NCBI GenBank assembly: GCA_902614225.1
Contig: CACMKJ010000004.1
Coordinates: 1 to 46,310, forward strand
DNA length: 46,310 nucleotides
Direction of reading: 5' to 3'
From: Rhodospirillaceae bacterium
GTDB taxonomy: Bacteria > Pseudomonadota > Alphaproteobacteria > TMED109
The notes beneath the pieces are model-generated. The model did not search any database. It saw nothing but the letters and a program-made list of their open reading frames with translations, and was not told the origin of the DNA. Both the position numbers and the translations under genes were made by a program. This document shows positions 15,525 to 24,432 of the stretch, piece by piece; positions within the stretch are counted from its first letter, which is position 1; every line of letters begins with the position of its first letter.

Positions 15525-17834
15525 CTAAGTTGAAGATAAACCTTTTTTGGATAAAATATTCCATATTCTCTGGGGCCTTGCTGGCATATCTATATGATCT
15601 ATATCCAAAGCATTACAAATCGCATTTATGACAGCAGGAGGAGCACCAATTGCTCCAGCTTCTCCTGCTCCTTTAATTCCTAAAGGATTTGTATTACAAA
15701 GAACTTCATTATAAGAAAATTTTATTAAAGGCATATCACTTGCTCTAGGAATTGCGTAATCCATAAAAGAACCTGTTAAAAGCTGTCCAGTATCATTTTC
15801 ATAAATAGTTTCCTCAAGTATGGCTTGTCCTATTCCTTGGGCTATTCCTCCATGTACCTGGCCTTCTAATAGTAATGGATTAATAACTTTTCCAAAGTCA
15901 TCTACAACTGTATAGTCTAAGATTTTAACTATGCCTGAATATTTATCTATCTCTAATTCACAAATATGAGTGCCGTTAGGATAGGTAAAAGTTCCTTCAT
16001 AAGGAGACCATTCTGCGTCAACATTTAAAATTTTGTTTGCATCAAATAGTTGGGTGAGATCAGAAAATGATATTTTTTTATTATTAAATTCAAAAAAGCC
16101 TTTACTGTAATTAATCAAATTAGATTCTGTGTTTAAATGTTTTACTAAAGCTTTTTTAGAGTTTTCTAAAAATTTTTTTGAGGCTATGTACAACGCATTT
16201 CCTCCAACAGGCATTGATCTAGAACCTCCTGTTCCAGAACCTTTTGGGATTTCAATGCTATTTCCTTGCATAACATTGATTTGTTCTATACCAATATCTA
16301 AAACCTGCGAGACTATTTGAGCATAAGATGTTGCATGGCCTTGTCCATTAGATTGAGTACCTATTTTTACTTCTATTTGGCCGTTGCCTCCAATTTTTAA
16401 AGAGCAATATTCTGGGCCACCACCTCCACAGGCTTCTATGTATGTAGAAATACCAATACCTCTGTACATATTTTTTTCTAATGATGCATTTTTTCTTTCA
16501 TGAAAAGATTTATAATTAGAAATATTTATACAATCCTTGAGGTTTTTTTTAAAGTCTCCACTATCATAGGTATGACCTAATGCTGTTTTATATGGCATGT
16601 CTTCTTTGTCAATTAGATTAATTTCTCGAAGTTTTAAAGGACTAATGTTAAGTTCCTTAGCTGACTTATCAATTAACCTTTCTATTAAGTAAGCTGCCTC
16701 AGGCCTACCTGCGCCTCTATACGCATCGACAGGGTTGGTATTAGTAAATACACCTTTAACATTAGCATAAGCTTTAGCAATTTTATAACATCCTGTTAAC
16801 ATAGCTGTACCGGCATAAGTAGGAATAAAAACTCCAAAATCTGAAATATATGCCCCCATATTTGCAAAAGTTTCAACTTTTAAAGCAGTAATATTATAGT
16901 TTTTATCAAACCCTAATTTAGCCCTACTTACATGGTCTCTTCCATGAATATCAGATAAAAAACTTTCAGATCTTTTTGCACTCCATTTAATAGTTCTACT
17001 AGTTAACTTCGAAGCAGCAAGAGTAAGAACATATTCTGGGTAATTAAAAATTTTCATACCAAAACCACCACCAACATCTGGAGTAAAAACATTAACTTTT
17101 TTTTCTTCTACATTTAATATACTTGATAATTTTCTTTTAAGACTGTGTACTCCTTGACTAGAGCAAAAGAGATTAAAAGAGTCAGATTTTGCATCATATT
17201 GACCTATAGTACTTCTGCATTCCATAGGGTTTGGTATTAACCTATTGTTTATTAATTCAATTTGTATAACATGATTTGATTTTTTTAGAGCCCGCTTGGT
17301 TTCTTCTATGTCACCTAATTCCCAATCAAAACATATATTTGTAGATAATTCATCTCTAACTATAGGTGCATGATTTTCAATAGCATTTTTTATATTTGTA
17401 GTACTTTTAAATTCTTCATATTCTATATCAACAAGATCTACTGCTTCTTCAGCAATTTCAATGGTTTCAGCAATAATAGCAAGAACAGGCTCACCTACAT
17501 ATCTAACTTTCTTTTCAGCAAGAATAGGTCTGTACGTTTCTATCATTTCAGAACCATCTTTATTTTTAACTTTGAATCCAGGATACATAGGATTTATTTT
17601 CATGTCTTTTATGCTATCATTGGTAAGAATTTTTAAAACACCTTTAAGTTCTTTTGCTTTTTTAAAATTTATATTGGTGATTTTTGCAAAAGAGAAAGGT
17701 GATCTAAGTATATGCATATAAGCTTGATCTTTAAAACTTATATCATCATTGTATAAACCGTTTCCTATTAGAAACTTATTATCCTCCAATCTTTTTAAAG
17801 GTTGCCCTATTCCAAATTTCAATAATATCTCCAC
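15525..17834 (-). CDS. CoxL-like molybdenum hydroxylase large subunit (form II)
   Basis: The 769-residue product is the molybdopterin-cytosine-dinucleotide-binding subunit of a xanthine-dehydrogenase-family enzyme. The active-site loop reads AYRGAGRPE, the form-II pattern, not the AYRCSFR loop of true CO dehydrogenase. GGGFGMK, GTQSNGQGH and the late GAGEAGAIGAPPAV with the catalytic Glu are present. The small iron-sulfur and medium FAD subunits that such enzymes need are not next to it: nrdB and hspQ flank it. The partners must be elsewhere or the protein is an orphan. Substrate (an aldehyde or N-heterocycle are typical) cannot be told from sequence. Confidence 0.88.
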   Translation of the reverse strand: MEILLKFGIGQPLKRLEDNKFLIGNGLYNDDISFKDQAYMHILRSPFSFAKITNINFKKAKELKGVLKILTNDSIKDMKINPMYPGFKVKNKDGSEMIETYRPILAEKKVRYVGEPVLAIIAETIEIAEEAVDLVDIEYEEFKSTTNIKNAIENHAPIVRDELSTNICFDWELGDIEETKRALKKSNHVIQIELINNRLIPNPMECRSTIGQYDAKSDSFNLFCSSQGVHSLKRKLSSILNVEEKKVNVFTPDVGGGFGMKIFNYPEYVLTLAASKLTSRTIKWSAKRSESFLSDIHGRDHVSRAKLGFDKNYNITALKVETFANMGAYISDFGVFIPTYAGTAMLTGCYKIAKAYANVKGVFTNTNPVDAYRGAGRPEAAYLIERLIDKSAKELNISPLKLREINLIDKEDMPYKTALGHTYDSGDFKKNLKDCINISNYKSFHERKNASLEKNMYRGIGISTYIEACGGGGPEYCSLKIGGNGQIEVKIGTQSNGQGHATSYAQIVSQVLDIGIEQINVMQGNSIEIPKGSGTGGSRSMPVGGNALYIASKKFLENSKKALVKHLNTESNLINYSKGFFEFNNKKISFSDLTQLFDANKILNVDAEWSPYEGTFTYPNGTHICELEIDKYSGIVKILDYTVVDDFGKVINPLLLEGQVHGGIAQGIGQAILEETIYENDTGQLLTGSFMDYAIPRASDMPLIKFSYNEVLCNTNPLGIKGAGEAGAIGAPPAVINAICNALDIDHIDMPARPQRIWNILSKKGLSST

Positions 17835-17905
17835 TTAAATTAAATATTTAATATAATATATAATTAGAATATTGAAAATTATAAATTTATAATTATAATT
17901 TCTAA

Positions 17906-18250
17906 ATGATTATTGAAAAAAAAAAATTAGATAGTCCTAAGTTTACCATTGGAGAATTAGTTAAGCATAGATATTATCCTTTTAGAGGTGTAATATTTGA
18001 TGTTGATCCAGAGTTTATGAATAGTGAAGAATGGTATGACTCAATTCCAAAAGATATAAGGCCTAAGAGAAATCAGCCTTTTTACCACTTATTTGCTGAA
18101 AACGATGATGGTCCCTATATTGCCTACGTTTCACAACAGAACTTATTACATGATGAAAACCTTGATCCATGTTCTCATCCACAAATTAGTTCAGTTTTTG
18201 AAGGTTTAAAAGATGGCAAATATGTTTTAAAAGATTCAAATTTACAATAA
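17906..18250 (+). CDS. hspQ: HspQ, heat-shock / hemimethylated-DNA-binding protein family
   Basis: This 114-residue protein matches the HspQ (YccV, DUF525) family, known in E. coli as a heat-shock protein that modulates Lon substrate choice and was first reported as binding hemimethylated DNA. Diagnostic blocks are FTIGELVKHRYYPFRGVIFDVDPEF, QPFYHLFAENDDGPYIAYVSQQNL and NPQI-like HPQISSVFEG. It diverges from the CoxL-like gene across about 70 bases and its stop abuts the convergent cytochrome gene. The family is common in alpha- and gammaproteobacteria, which helps place the organism. Confidence 0.92.
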   Translation: MIIEKKKLDSPKFTIGELVKHRYYPFRGVIFDVDPEFMNSEEWYDSIPKDIRPKRNQPFYHLFAENDDGPYIAYVSQQNLLHDENLDPCSHPQISSVFEGLKDGKYVLKDSNLQ

Positions 18251-18787
18251 TTAATTACAATTTTGAATATACTTTCCAGACCAGCCATTTACTTCGTTAG
18301 CTAACTGGCTTGTTAATAACCTTCTAAAACTTGCATGACATGTACCACAAGCCTTTCCTAAGTTACACATGGCAAGAGCGGTTTTATCGATATCATCACT
18401 TTTAATAGCTTGTTTAAGCTCTGTAGCAGAAAGCTCTGCGTCGGAGTACAATTTACTAAAATATTCGGGTAAAGCCCATACTGCAGGTGTTGCATTAGTG
18501 AAACCTTTACCAGATAGATTACTATTATCAGGCCATAGATCTTTAGTTTTATCTAACAATCTTAGTATTTCATCAGCATCATTGGATGCTAATTCTTTAT
18601 TGTATTCTACGTTCTCTTTTAGTTCAACGTAGGGGGAAATTCTTTTGATTCTCATCCATAAACCTTGCATTGCTATTTTTCTAATATCTATAGTTTTTTT
18701 CGTATCACTAAATTCATTAGCTTTTAAACTAAATAATGGCACTAGTATTGAAACAACTAGAAGGCATTTAATTACGAATTTAGACAT
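18251..18787 (-). CDS. Periplasmic c'-type cytochrome
   Basis: The 178-residue protein has an N-terminal signal peptide (hydrophobic VIKCLLVVSILVPLFSL then KANEF). A single heme-binding CGTCH lies close to the C-terminus (about residues 147-151), followed by ASFRR. A C-terminal CxxCH with a following basic residue, in a four-helix-bundle length of about 155 mature residues, is the pattern of cytochromes c' and c556. A small membrane protein gene lies 75 bases upstream on the same strand. The electron partner is unknown. Such proteins bind NO or serve as small electron carriers. Confidence 0.85.
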   Translation of the reverse strand: MSKFVIKCLLVVSILVPLFSLKANEFSDTKKTIDIRKIAMQGLWMRIKRISPYVELKENVEYNKELASNDADEILRLLDKTKDLWPDNSNLSGKGFTNATPAVWALPEYFSKLYSDAELSATELKQAIKSDDIDKTALAMCNLGKACGTCHASFRRLLTSQLANEVNGWSGKYIQNCN

Positions 18788-18862
18788 ACCTTATATATTA
18801 GTTTTTTTTATAGTAAAATCAATGTTTTAATATTTCAGAATTTCAATTGATATCTACTGTTA

Positions 18863-19048
18863 TTATTTATTATCTAGCCAGGGAGCATCTGGAGAGGTAA
18901 TTTCGCCTTTAGGAAGATTAACTTTTATTTGGTGGTTAAGCTTTGATACTTTATCTTGTTTTTTCTTAATATAATATTTACCTAATTTAAATGAAATTAC
19001 CACCGCTATTAAAAATATAAGGATACCTATTAAAGGATGATAATGCAT
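18863..19048 (-). CDS. Small single-pass membrane protein
   Basis: This 61-residue protein has one hydrophobic segment near the N-terminus (PLIGILIFLIAVVISFKLG), then a basic stretch (KYYIKKKQDK) and a short soluble tail ending DAPWLDNK. The positive-inside rule puts the tail in the cytoplasm. I do not recognise a family. It lies between the cytochrome gene and map on the same strand, with 25 bases to the map stop, so it may be cotranscribed with them. No function is proposed. Confidence 0.6.
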   Translation of the reverse strand: MHYHPLIGILIFLIAVVISFKLGKYYIKKKQDKVSKLNHQIKVNLPKGEITSPDAPWLDNK

Positions 19049-19073
19049 TATTTATAGTACAAAAAATTACAAA

Positions 19074-19892
19074 TTAAGACAACTTATTAATATTATTTTT
19101 TTCTTCTTCAGATAAAGTAAAAATTTCGTATCCTTCATCTGTTACGCCCAAGGTATGCTCAAACTGTGCCGATAATTTTTTATCTCTAGTTACAGCTGTC
19201 CAACCATCATCGAGTATTTTAATATCCTTTTTGCCTAAATTAATCATAGGTTCAATTGTGAATATCATACCTTTTTCTAACTTCATTCCTTTACCAGCAT
19301 CTCCATAATGTAGAATATTAGGAGCAGTATGAAATAACTTTCCTATTCCATGCCCACAAAAGTCTCTAACTACAGAGTATCCAAATTTTTCAGCATACTT
19401 TTGAATAGCATTACCTATATCTCCTAGTGTATTTCCAGGCTTTACTCTTTTTATACCTTCCCACATAGATTTATAAGTAACTTCTACTAACTTCTGTGCT
19501 TTTACATTTTTTTTTCCAATAAAAAACATTCTGCTAGTATCTCCGTGCCATTCATCTAAAATAACAGTCACATCAATATTAATTATATCCCCACTTTTTA
19601 GTATTTTTGGACCGGGAATACCATGACATACTACGTGATTTACAGATGTGCAAATTGATTTTGGAAAGCCTTTATAATTTAATGGTGCAGGTATTGCTCC
19701 TTTAGATATTATAAAATCATGACATAAATTGTCTAATTCTAATGTGCTGGCCTGTTCTTTAACAAATGGTGTAATAAAATCTAAAACTTTTGAGGCTAGG
19801 TTGCCTGCATCTCTCATTTTTTTGAAATCTTGATCGTTATGTATAGTAACTTTATTATTATACTCATCTAGTATTACATTATCATTAATCAT
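19074..19892 (-). CDS. map: Methionine aminopeptidase, type I
   Basis: This enzyme removes the initiator methionine from nascent proteins. All metal and catalytic blocks of type I MetAP are present in order: CHGIPG (substrate His), INIDVTVILDEWHGDTSRMF (two metal Asp), GHGIGKLFHTAPNI (metal His), FTIEPMI (Glu) and QFEHTLGV (Glu). The 272-residue length is slightly longer than the 264 of E. coli. Immediately downstream is the small membrane protein gene. Ordinary housekeeping gene. Confidence 0.96.
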   Translation of the reverse strand: MINDNVILDEYNNKVTIHNDQDFKKMRDAGNLASKVLDFITPFVKEQASTLELDNLCHDFIISKGAIPAPLNYKGFPKSICTSVNHVVCHGIPGPKILKSGDIINIDVTVILDEWHGDTSRMFFIGKKNVKAQKLVEVTYKSMWEGIKRVKPGNTLGDIGNAIQKYAEKFGYSVVRDFCGHGIGKLFHTAPNILHYGDAGKGMKLEKGMIFTIEPMINLGKKDIKILDDGWTAVTRDKKLSAQFEHTLGVTDEGYEIFTLSEEEKNNINKLS

Positions 19893-20008
19893 TCACTTAA
19901 ATATATTATAATTAATTTAAAATCTCAATCTTTCTATTTTTAGGTTAAAATATATTAAAATAAAAAACATTTTTTGATTATTTTTTTTTATTCTATATCC
20001 TCTTAATT

Positions 20009-20725
20009 ATGAGTGAAGCTGCTATAATTGTAATAGGTAATGAAATTTTATCAGGTCGGACATTAGATCAAAACTCAAATTTTATTGCTAAACGCTGTTT
20101 TGAAATTGGAATCAAAGTTTCTAAAATAATAGTTATAGCAGATATTAAAAAAGAAATTCAGAAAACAGTAATTAATATATGTAAACTATATGACCATGTT
20201 TTTATAACAGGGGGTATAGGTCCAACTCATGATGATGTAACAACGGAAGCAATCGCAAGTGCATTTAAACGAAAACTAATACTTAATAAAAAAGCAAAGG
20301 AAATTCTAGAACAATATTATAATAAAAGAAACATTGAACTCAATGAAAGTCGAATGAAAATGGCATATCTTCCATCAAAGTCTAAGTTAATTTATAACCC
20401 AGTTAGTGCAGCACCAGGATTTAAAATAGAAAATGTATGGGTTATGGCAGGAGTTCCAAGTATTATGCAAGAAATGTTTATTAATTTTATAGAACCTAAA
20501 ATAAAAAAAGGAAAAAAAATATATACAAAAAATATAGATATTTTTAAACCGGAAGGTGATATTGCAAAAAAATTAGAGTTATTACAAAAAAAATTTTCAA
20601 AAGCAGAATTAGGAAGTTATCCTTTTATTAGGGGTGAAACTGTAGGTACTAATATAGTAATAAAGTCCAGACAAAAGGTTCTAGTTGATAAAATTTATTT
20701 TAAAATAAAATTAACGTTTCAATGA
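20009..20725 (+). CDS. MoCF/CinA N-terminal-domain protein
   Basis: The 238-residue protein matches the stand-alone molybdopterin-binding (MoCF) domain of the CinA family. Key stretches are IIVIGNEILSGRTLDQNSNFIAKR, VFITGGIGPTHDDVTTEAIA and PGFKIENVWVMAGVPSIMQEM. The C-terminal nicotinamide-nucleotide amidase domain of full CinA is missing. The family includes ADP-ribose pyrophosphatases and competence/damage-inducible proteins; which applies here is not known. It converges with the large GT-like gene, with only four bases between the stops. Confidence 0.85.
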   Translation: MSEAAIIVIGNEILSGRTLDQNSNFIAKRCFEIGIKVSKIIVIADIKKEIQKTVINICKLYDHVFITGGIGPTHDDVTTEAIASAFKRKLILNKKAKEILEQYYNKRNIELNESRMKMAYLPSKSKLIYNPVSAAPGFKIENVWVMAGVPSIMQEMFINFIEPKIKKGKKIYTKNIDIFKPEGDIAKKLELLQKKFSKAELGSYPFIRGETVGTNIVIKSRQKVLVDKIYFKIKLTFQ

Positions 20726-20729
20726 AATT

Positions 20730-22574
20730 TTAATCGTATGCATTTAAGTTTTGAAAACTTGATATTTTTTTATTTATTTCTTCATAAATGTTTACTTCAT
20801 TATTTAATTCAGAAATAAAATTATTAATAAAAAAATCTCTTTTCTTTTTTCTTAATCGCCATTCATGTTTAATATCATTTATGTTAGAATTTAAAAAATT
20901 AATTATTTTTTTATTGAAGTTTGAAGAGTCAAAATCAAATAAAAATATACTATCCTTAAGACAACTATAGGCATCTTTTTTTAATGAGGCATGGTTTGTA
21001 TAATTTATAAATACTAATGGTTTTTCACTCATTAACGCCCATGATAAGGTGCTTGTTGCTGATCCACACATAATAATTTCAAAGTTACTAAGTAGGTATC
21101 GAGCATCAATATTATTAGTTATTAATTTTATTTTATTTTGCTTTTTCAATAATTTTATAACAGGGTCTAAGTCAAAGTATCTATGATTAATCTCTGGATA
21201 TGGTTTATAAAAAATATTTTTATCTAATTTTTTAAAAACTGAATTTACAATACTCATTTCATTATTCGCCATATCTTCATCTGTGGTCCAAGTACCTAAG
21301 CTTCCAAAATATCCTTTATATAGATTATTTGATAAATATATCACTGAGTTTTTTTCTGTTTTATTAAACATAAATTTTTTGACTCTATTGAATCTCCTAG
21401 ATCCTCTATATGTTATAGTGAAAGCTTTAGAAAATGGATTTTTATTTGCTATTTGTGAAGCATTTTTATTAAAAGAAATAAAAATATCTGATGCTGTGGT
21501 GTCATGAAAAATTCTATTATAATCATGAGAGTTACTAATTTCTGCTGATACTCCGTGTTGAAATGCTATCAAAGGAATATTTATTTTATTTATTACATTT
21601 TTAATAGCCAGGCACTTAGGGTTAGAAGGAGCATTGCAAAATAAGACAGTATTACTAAAGTTTAAAAATTTATTTTTGCTAAAGAAATTTTTAAAAGCAT
21701 AATTCCATTCCCAAAAGCTATAAAGATGCTCTGTTAAAATACTTTTAAAAATTTTTAAAGCTATTTTATGCTGATACTTATTTGTCCATGCCTTAAGTCT
21801 TTTTTTTACAAATGGCTCACATAATTTATATATTACATCTAAATTTTTATGATTATTATCTAATTTTATTTTTTTAATATTGGAAACATCTAAAATTTTA
21901 TATCTTTTTTTTATGAATTTACTTGCTATTTCTAATAATAATTCATTTTCATTAATACAGATGAGGTATTTCTTTTTTTTAAAAAATAAAAACGTATAGA
22001 TTATTTTGCTAAAAAATCTAAATATAACAGTTTCTATACCAGCAAAGAAAATTCTTTTAACGATATTAATATTTTCAGAAAACTCATTATATGTTTTTGG
22101 CGGCTTATCTAAATTGTCTTTATATTCTAAAATTTTAAAGTTTTTCCTTTGACCAAATATTTTATCCCATGGTGTCTGAGCAAACTTAAATGAGGGGTTA
22201 CTACTATTATGACTTATAAATAGACAAGTATCTTTTTCTTTAATATTAGAAATACAGGCCATTTTAAAAATGATTTTTTGAAGTTCATGAATTGCAAAAT
22301 TCGCAACGATCCTTTCCTCCTCACTAATATTTTTATTGAGCCTTAATTTATAATAAATTTCTTTGTTATGCTCATTAATTGATTTTTGAAACTTTTTAAA
22401 TGATCTTCTTTTCCAAAATTTATATATACTATCTGATCTAACATGTTTACTAATAATTATGGCAGGAGATGATGATAAAAACTTAGAATAATTAATTTTT
22501 TTTCTAAAAAAATTATAAGCTTTTAAAGAATCACATATCAAGTATTTATATTTAATAGTATTATATAATTTCAT
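20730..22574 (-). CDS. Large GT-B-like surface-carbohydrate protein (putative glycosyltransferase)
   Basis: I do not recognise a named family for this 614-residue basic protein. Its C-terminal half carries features common in capsule and teichoic-acid-like GT-B transferases: IPLIAFQHGVS (about 333-342), a KPYPE motif (about 457-461) and a CGSATSTLSWALMSEKPLVFINY segment (about 503-525) resembling a sugar-nucleotide binding site. The N-terminal half has no recognised landmarks apart from one hydrophobic run near 183-199 that may touch the membrane. It stands on the opposite strand just before tRNA-Leu and the glycan island, so it may serve the same surface polymer. Function is a guess from motif and position. 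Confidence 0.6.
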   Translation of the reverse strand: MKLYNTIKYKYLICDSLKAYNFFRKKINYSKFLSSSPAIIISKHVRSDSIYKFWKRRSFKKFQKSINEHNKEIYYKLRLNKNISEEERIVANFAIHELQKIIFKMACISNIKEKDTCLFISHNSSNPSFKFAQTPWDKIFGQRKNFKILEYKDNLDKPPKTYNEFSENINIVKRIFFAGIETVIFRFFSKIIYTFLFFKKKKYLICINENELLLEIASKFIKKRYKILDVSNIKKIKLDNNHKNLDVIYKLCEPFVKKRLKAWTNKYQHKIALKIFKSILTEHLYSFWEWNYAFKNFFSKNKFLNFSNTVLFCNAPSNPKCLAIKNVINKINIPLIAFQHGVSAEISNSHDYNRIFHDTTASDIFISFNKNASQIANKNPFSKAFTITYRGSRRFNRVKKFMFNKTEKNSVIYLSNNLYKGYFGSLGTWTTDEDMANNEMSIVNSVFKKLDKNIFYKPYPEINHRYFDLDPVIKLLKKQNKIKLITNNIDARYLLSNFEIIMCGSATSTLSWALMSEKPLVFINYTNHASLKKDAYSCLKDSIFLFDFDSSNFNKKIINFLNSNINDIKHEWRLRKKKRDFFINNFISELNNEVNIYEEINKKISSFQNLNAYD

Positions 22575-22646
22575 ATAGAGTTTTGATTTAATTTAAGATA
22601 TATTGATCGAAATTGTAAGTTAAATAAAAATTTAAATAAATCTATA

Positions 22647-22733
22647 GCCCACTTGGCGGAATAGGTAGACGCAAGGGACTTAAAATCCCTTGTCCGAAAG
22701 GACGTCCCGGTTCGAGTCCGGGAGTGGGCACCA
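22647..22733 (+). tRNA. tRNA-Leu (anticodon UAA), CCA encoded
   Basis: The acceptor stem GCCCACT pairs with AGTGGGC, the anticodon stem AGGGA/TCCCT encloses loop CTTAAAA (anticodon TAA), a long class II variable arm TGTCCGAAAGGACG follows, and the T arm is CCCGG-TTCGAGT-CCGGG. Discriminator A at 22730 is followed by an encoded CCA. The glycan island begins ten bases further on. Confidence 0.97.
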
Positions 22734-22743
22734 ATAAAAGCTT

Positions 22744-23622
22744 ATGAAAATTTTAGATTATAAAAATAGTAAACTCGTCTTGGGAACAGCTCAATATGAA
22801 AGTAGTTACGGGGTAACTAGTAAAAACAGTTTGTCCTCTGTAGAAATGAAAAAAATTTTAAGATCTTCTTTTTTACATAAAATAGAGATGTTAGATACAG
22901 CAGCTGATTATGATAAAGTTGAAGAAAGTTTAGGTAATTTACAAATTAAAAATATGAAGATTATTTCGAAGGCTTCTATAGAAAAAAATAAAACTATTAT
23001 TAAAAAAAATGATTTAGAAAAAACTATTCATAAAACCTTACAGAATTTACAAGTGAAAAGCCTATATGCTTTTTTACTGAGAAGACCCTGTTTATTAATA
23101 AAAAATAAAGGTATTTGGAAAACCTTATTAAAACTTAAAGAAAAAGGTTTTATTAGCAAAATAGGGTTTTCTTTATATTCTCCTGATGAATTAGAAAAAA
23201 TATATAAAATTTTTAAACCAGATATAGTACAGATTCCAATTAATATAATAGATAACAGATTTGAAAGTGCTGGATGGTTAGATATTTTGCAAAAAGATAA
23301 AGTTGAAATACATGTAAGATCTATTTTTTTGCAAGGGTTGCTCTTGGAAAAGTCCAAGAGTTTACCTCTGAATTTCCAAAAATATAAATCGTTTTTTTTA
23401 AAATTAGAACGATGGTTTAAAGAAAATAAAATTTCTAAATTAGAGGCTTGTTTAAGTAAAGTGTATTTAGATGAAAGGATATCTAAAGTTGTTATTGGAA
23501 TAAATAATAAAGCACATTTAGATGAAATCGTAAAAACTAATATTAGAACTTTTATAACTCCAAAATGGTTTCATATAAAAGAAGAAAAATTAATTAATCC
23601 AAAATTATGGAATTTGATATAA
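22744..23622 (+). CDS. Aldo/keto reductase-family protein
   Basis: The 292-residue protein has the aldo/keto reductase barrel landmarks of the polysaccharide-cluster branch: LVLGTAQYESSYGV at the start, LDTAADYDKVEESLG (catalytic Asp and Tyr), IISKAS (catalytic Lys) and late VVIGINNKAHLDEIV for the cofactor. The usual catalytic His, expected in LLH-x-P, appears as Arg in FLLRRP, so activity may be altered. It is the first gene of the plus-strand island after tRNA-Leu and precedes a GNAT gene by a short gap. Similar genes accompany nonulosonic sugar clusters, where the role is poorly known. Confidence 0.78.
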   Translation: MKILDYKNSKLVLGTAQYESSYGVTSKNSLSSVEMKKILRSSFLHKIEMLDTAADYDKVEESLGNLQIKNMKIISKASIEKNKTIIKKNDLEKTIHKTLQNLQVKSLYAFLLRRPCLLIKNKGIWKTLLKLKEKGFISKIGFSLYSPDELEKIYKIFKPDIVQIPINIIDNRFESAGWLDILQKDKVEIHVRSIFLQGLLLEKSKSLPLNFQKYKSFFLKLERWFKENKISKLEACLSKVYLDERISKVVIGINNKAHLDEIVKTNIRTFITPKWFHIKEEKLINPKLWNLI

Positions 23623-23659
23623 TTATTTTAAGTTAATTAATATTTTGAAAATTAGAAAA

Positions 23660-24079
23660 ATGCAATATAAAGTTAGAAAACTAAAAAAAACTGATATGAA
23701 AATAGTAGTGGCCCTCTTGCAACAAATTTCAAACTTTAAACCTAGGGTAGAATTATATGATAGTATTTGGAAAATCTTTATATCTCAAAAATACTCCTAT
23801 GCTTTAGTTATAGAAATTAATGATGCTGTAGTAGGTTATGGATGTTTATCATTTAGTATGAATTTAAGAGGTGGAAAAATTGCATATGTAGAAGATATAG
23901 TTTGTGCTAAGAGTTTAAAAAATAGGGGTATCGGAAAAGCAATAATGCAAGAACTTTATGATTACGCTAAAAAAAAGGATTGCTACAAATTAGTTTTACA
24001 ATGCAATGAAGAAAATAAGAAATTTTATAAAAAGTGTGGTTATAAAGAAAATGGCTTTTGTATGCAGAAATTGATATGA
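23660..24079 (+). CDS. Small GNAT-family N-acetyltransferase
   Basis: This protein of about 139 residues is a compact GNAT. The core reads GYGCLSFSMNLRGGKIAYVEDIVCAKSLKNRGIGKAIMQEL, with NRGIGKA as the acetyl-CoA pyrophosphate loop, then LQCNEENKKFYKKCGYKENGF. This closely follows the glucosamine-6-phosphate acetyltransferase-like pattern. ATG at 23660 gives a natural start; an in-frame TTG at 23645 would add five residues. In the island it could supply the N-acetyl group of an amino sugar (a PseH/LegH-like role), since no other GNAT is seen there. The assignment to a pathway is inference. Confidence 0.8.
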   Translation: MQYKVRKLKKTDMKIVVALLQQISNFKPRVELYDSIWKIFISQKYSYALVIEINDAVVGYGCLSFSMNLRGGKIAYVEDIVCAKSLKNRGIGKAIMQELYDYAKKKDCYKLVLQCNEENKKFYKKCGYKENGFCMQKLI

Positions 24080-24432
24080 TATATATTTTATATCAACTAT
24101 GAAAAAACTTTTTTTTATGTATTAACGTGTCCTGCTAACAAAGAACTTGGTGCTGATAGAAATATTATTAAATATGTTTATTATGAAGATAGTAATGCTG
24201 TAGCTATTTTATTAGAAGTTTAGAAGGTAATTTACTTTAAAAAAACTTTCTACAAGGTCTTTAATATCTATTAAGCATTTAACTAAAAAATAGATTCTTA
24301 ACAAATATAAGCATCAAGATAAGCCTTACAGATAATTAGAAAATAGAAAAATAAATTAATATTATAAGAAAATTTTTTGCTTGATATGGTAGGGCAAAAC
24401 ATTTATTAATAAGGATTGTATTCTTTAATTTA
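24080..24432 (+). other. Non-coding gap with a possible gene remnant
   Basis: These 353 bases hold no complete gene. Just after the GNAT stop, and in its frame, about 48 codons stay open and read like protein (for example VLTCPANKELGADRN and YYEDSNAVAILLEV) but lack a start codon and end at TAG near 24223. The rest is A+T-rich with short stop-filled frames. It may be the decayed end of a former gene. A promoter for the neuB-type operon probably lies near 24360-24430. Confidence 0.35.

Noticed and set aside
16129-17721. Several plus-strand frames opposite the CoxL-like gene
   Set aside because: Contained in a clear 769-residue molybdenum hydroxylase gene; no independent support.
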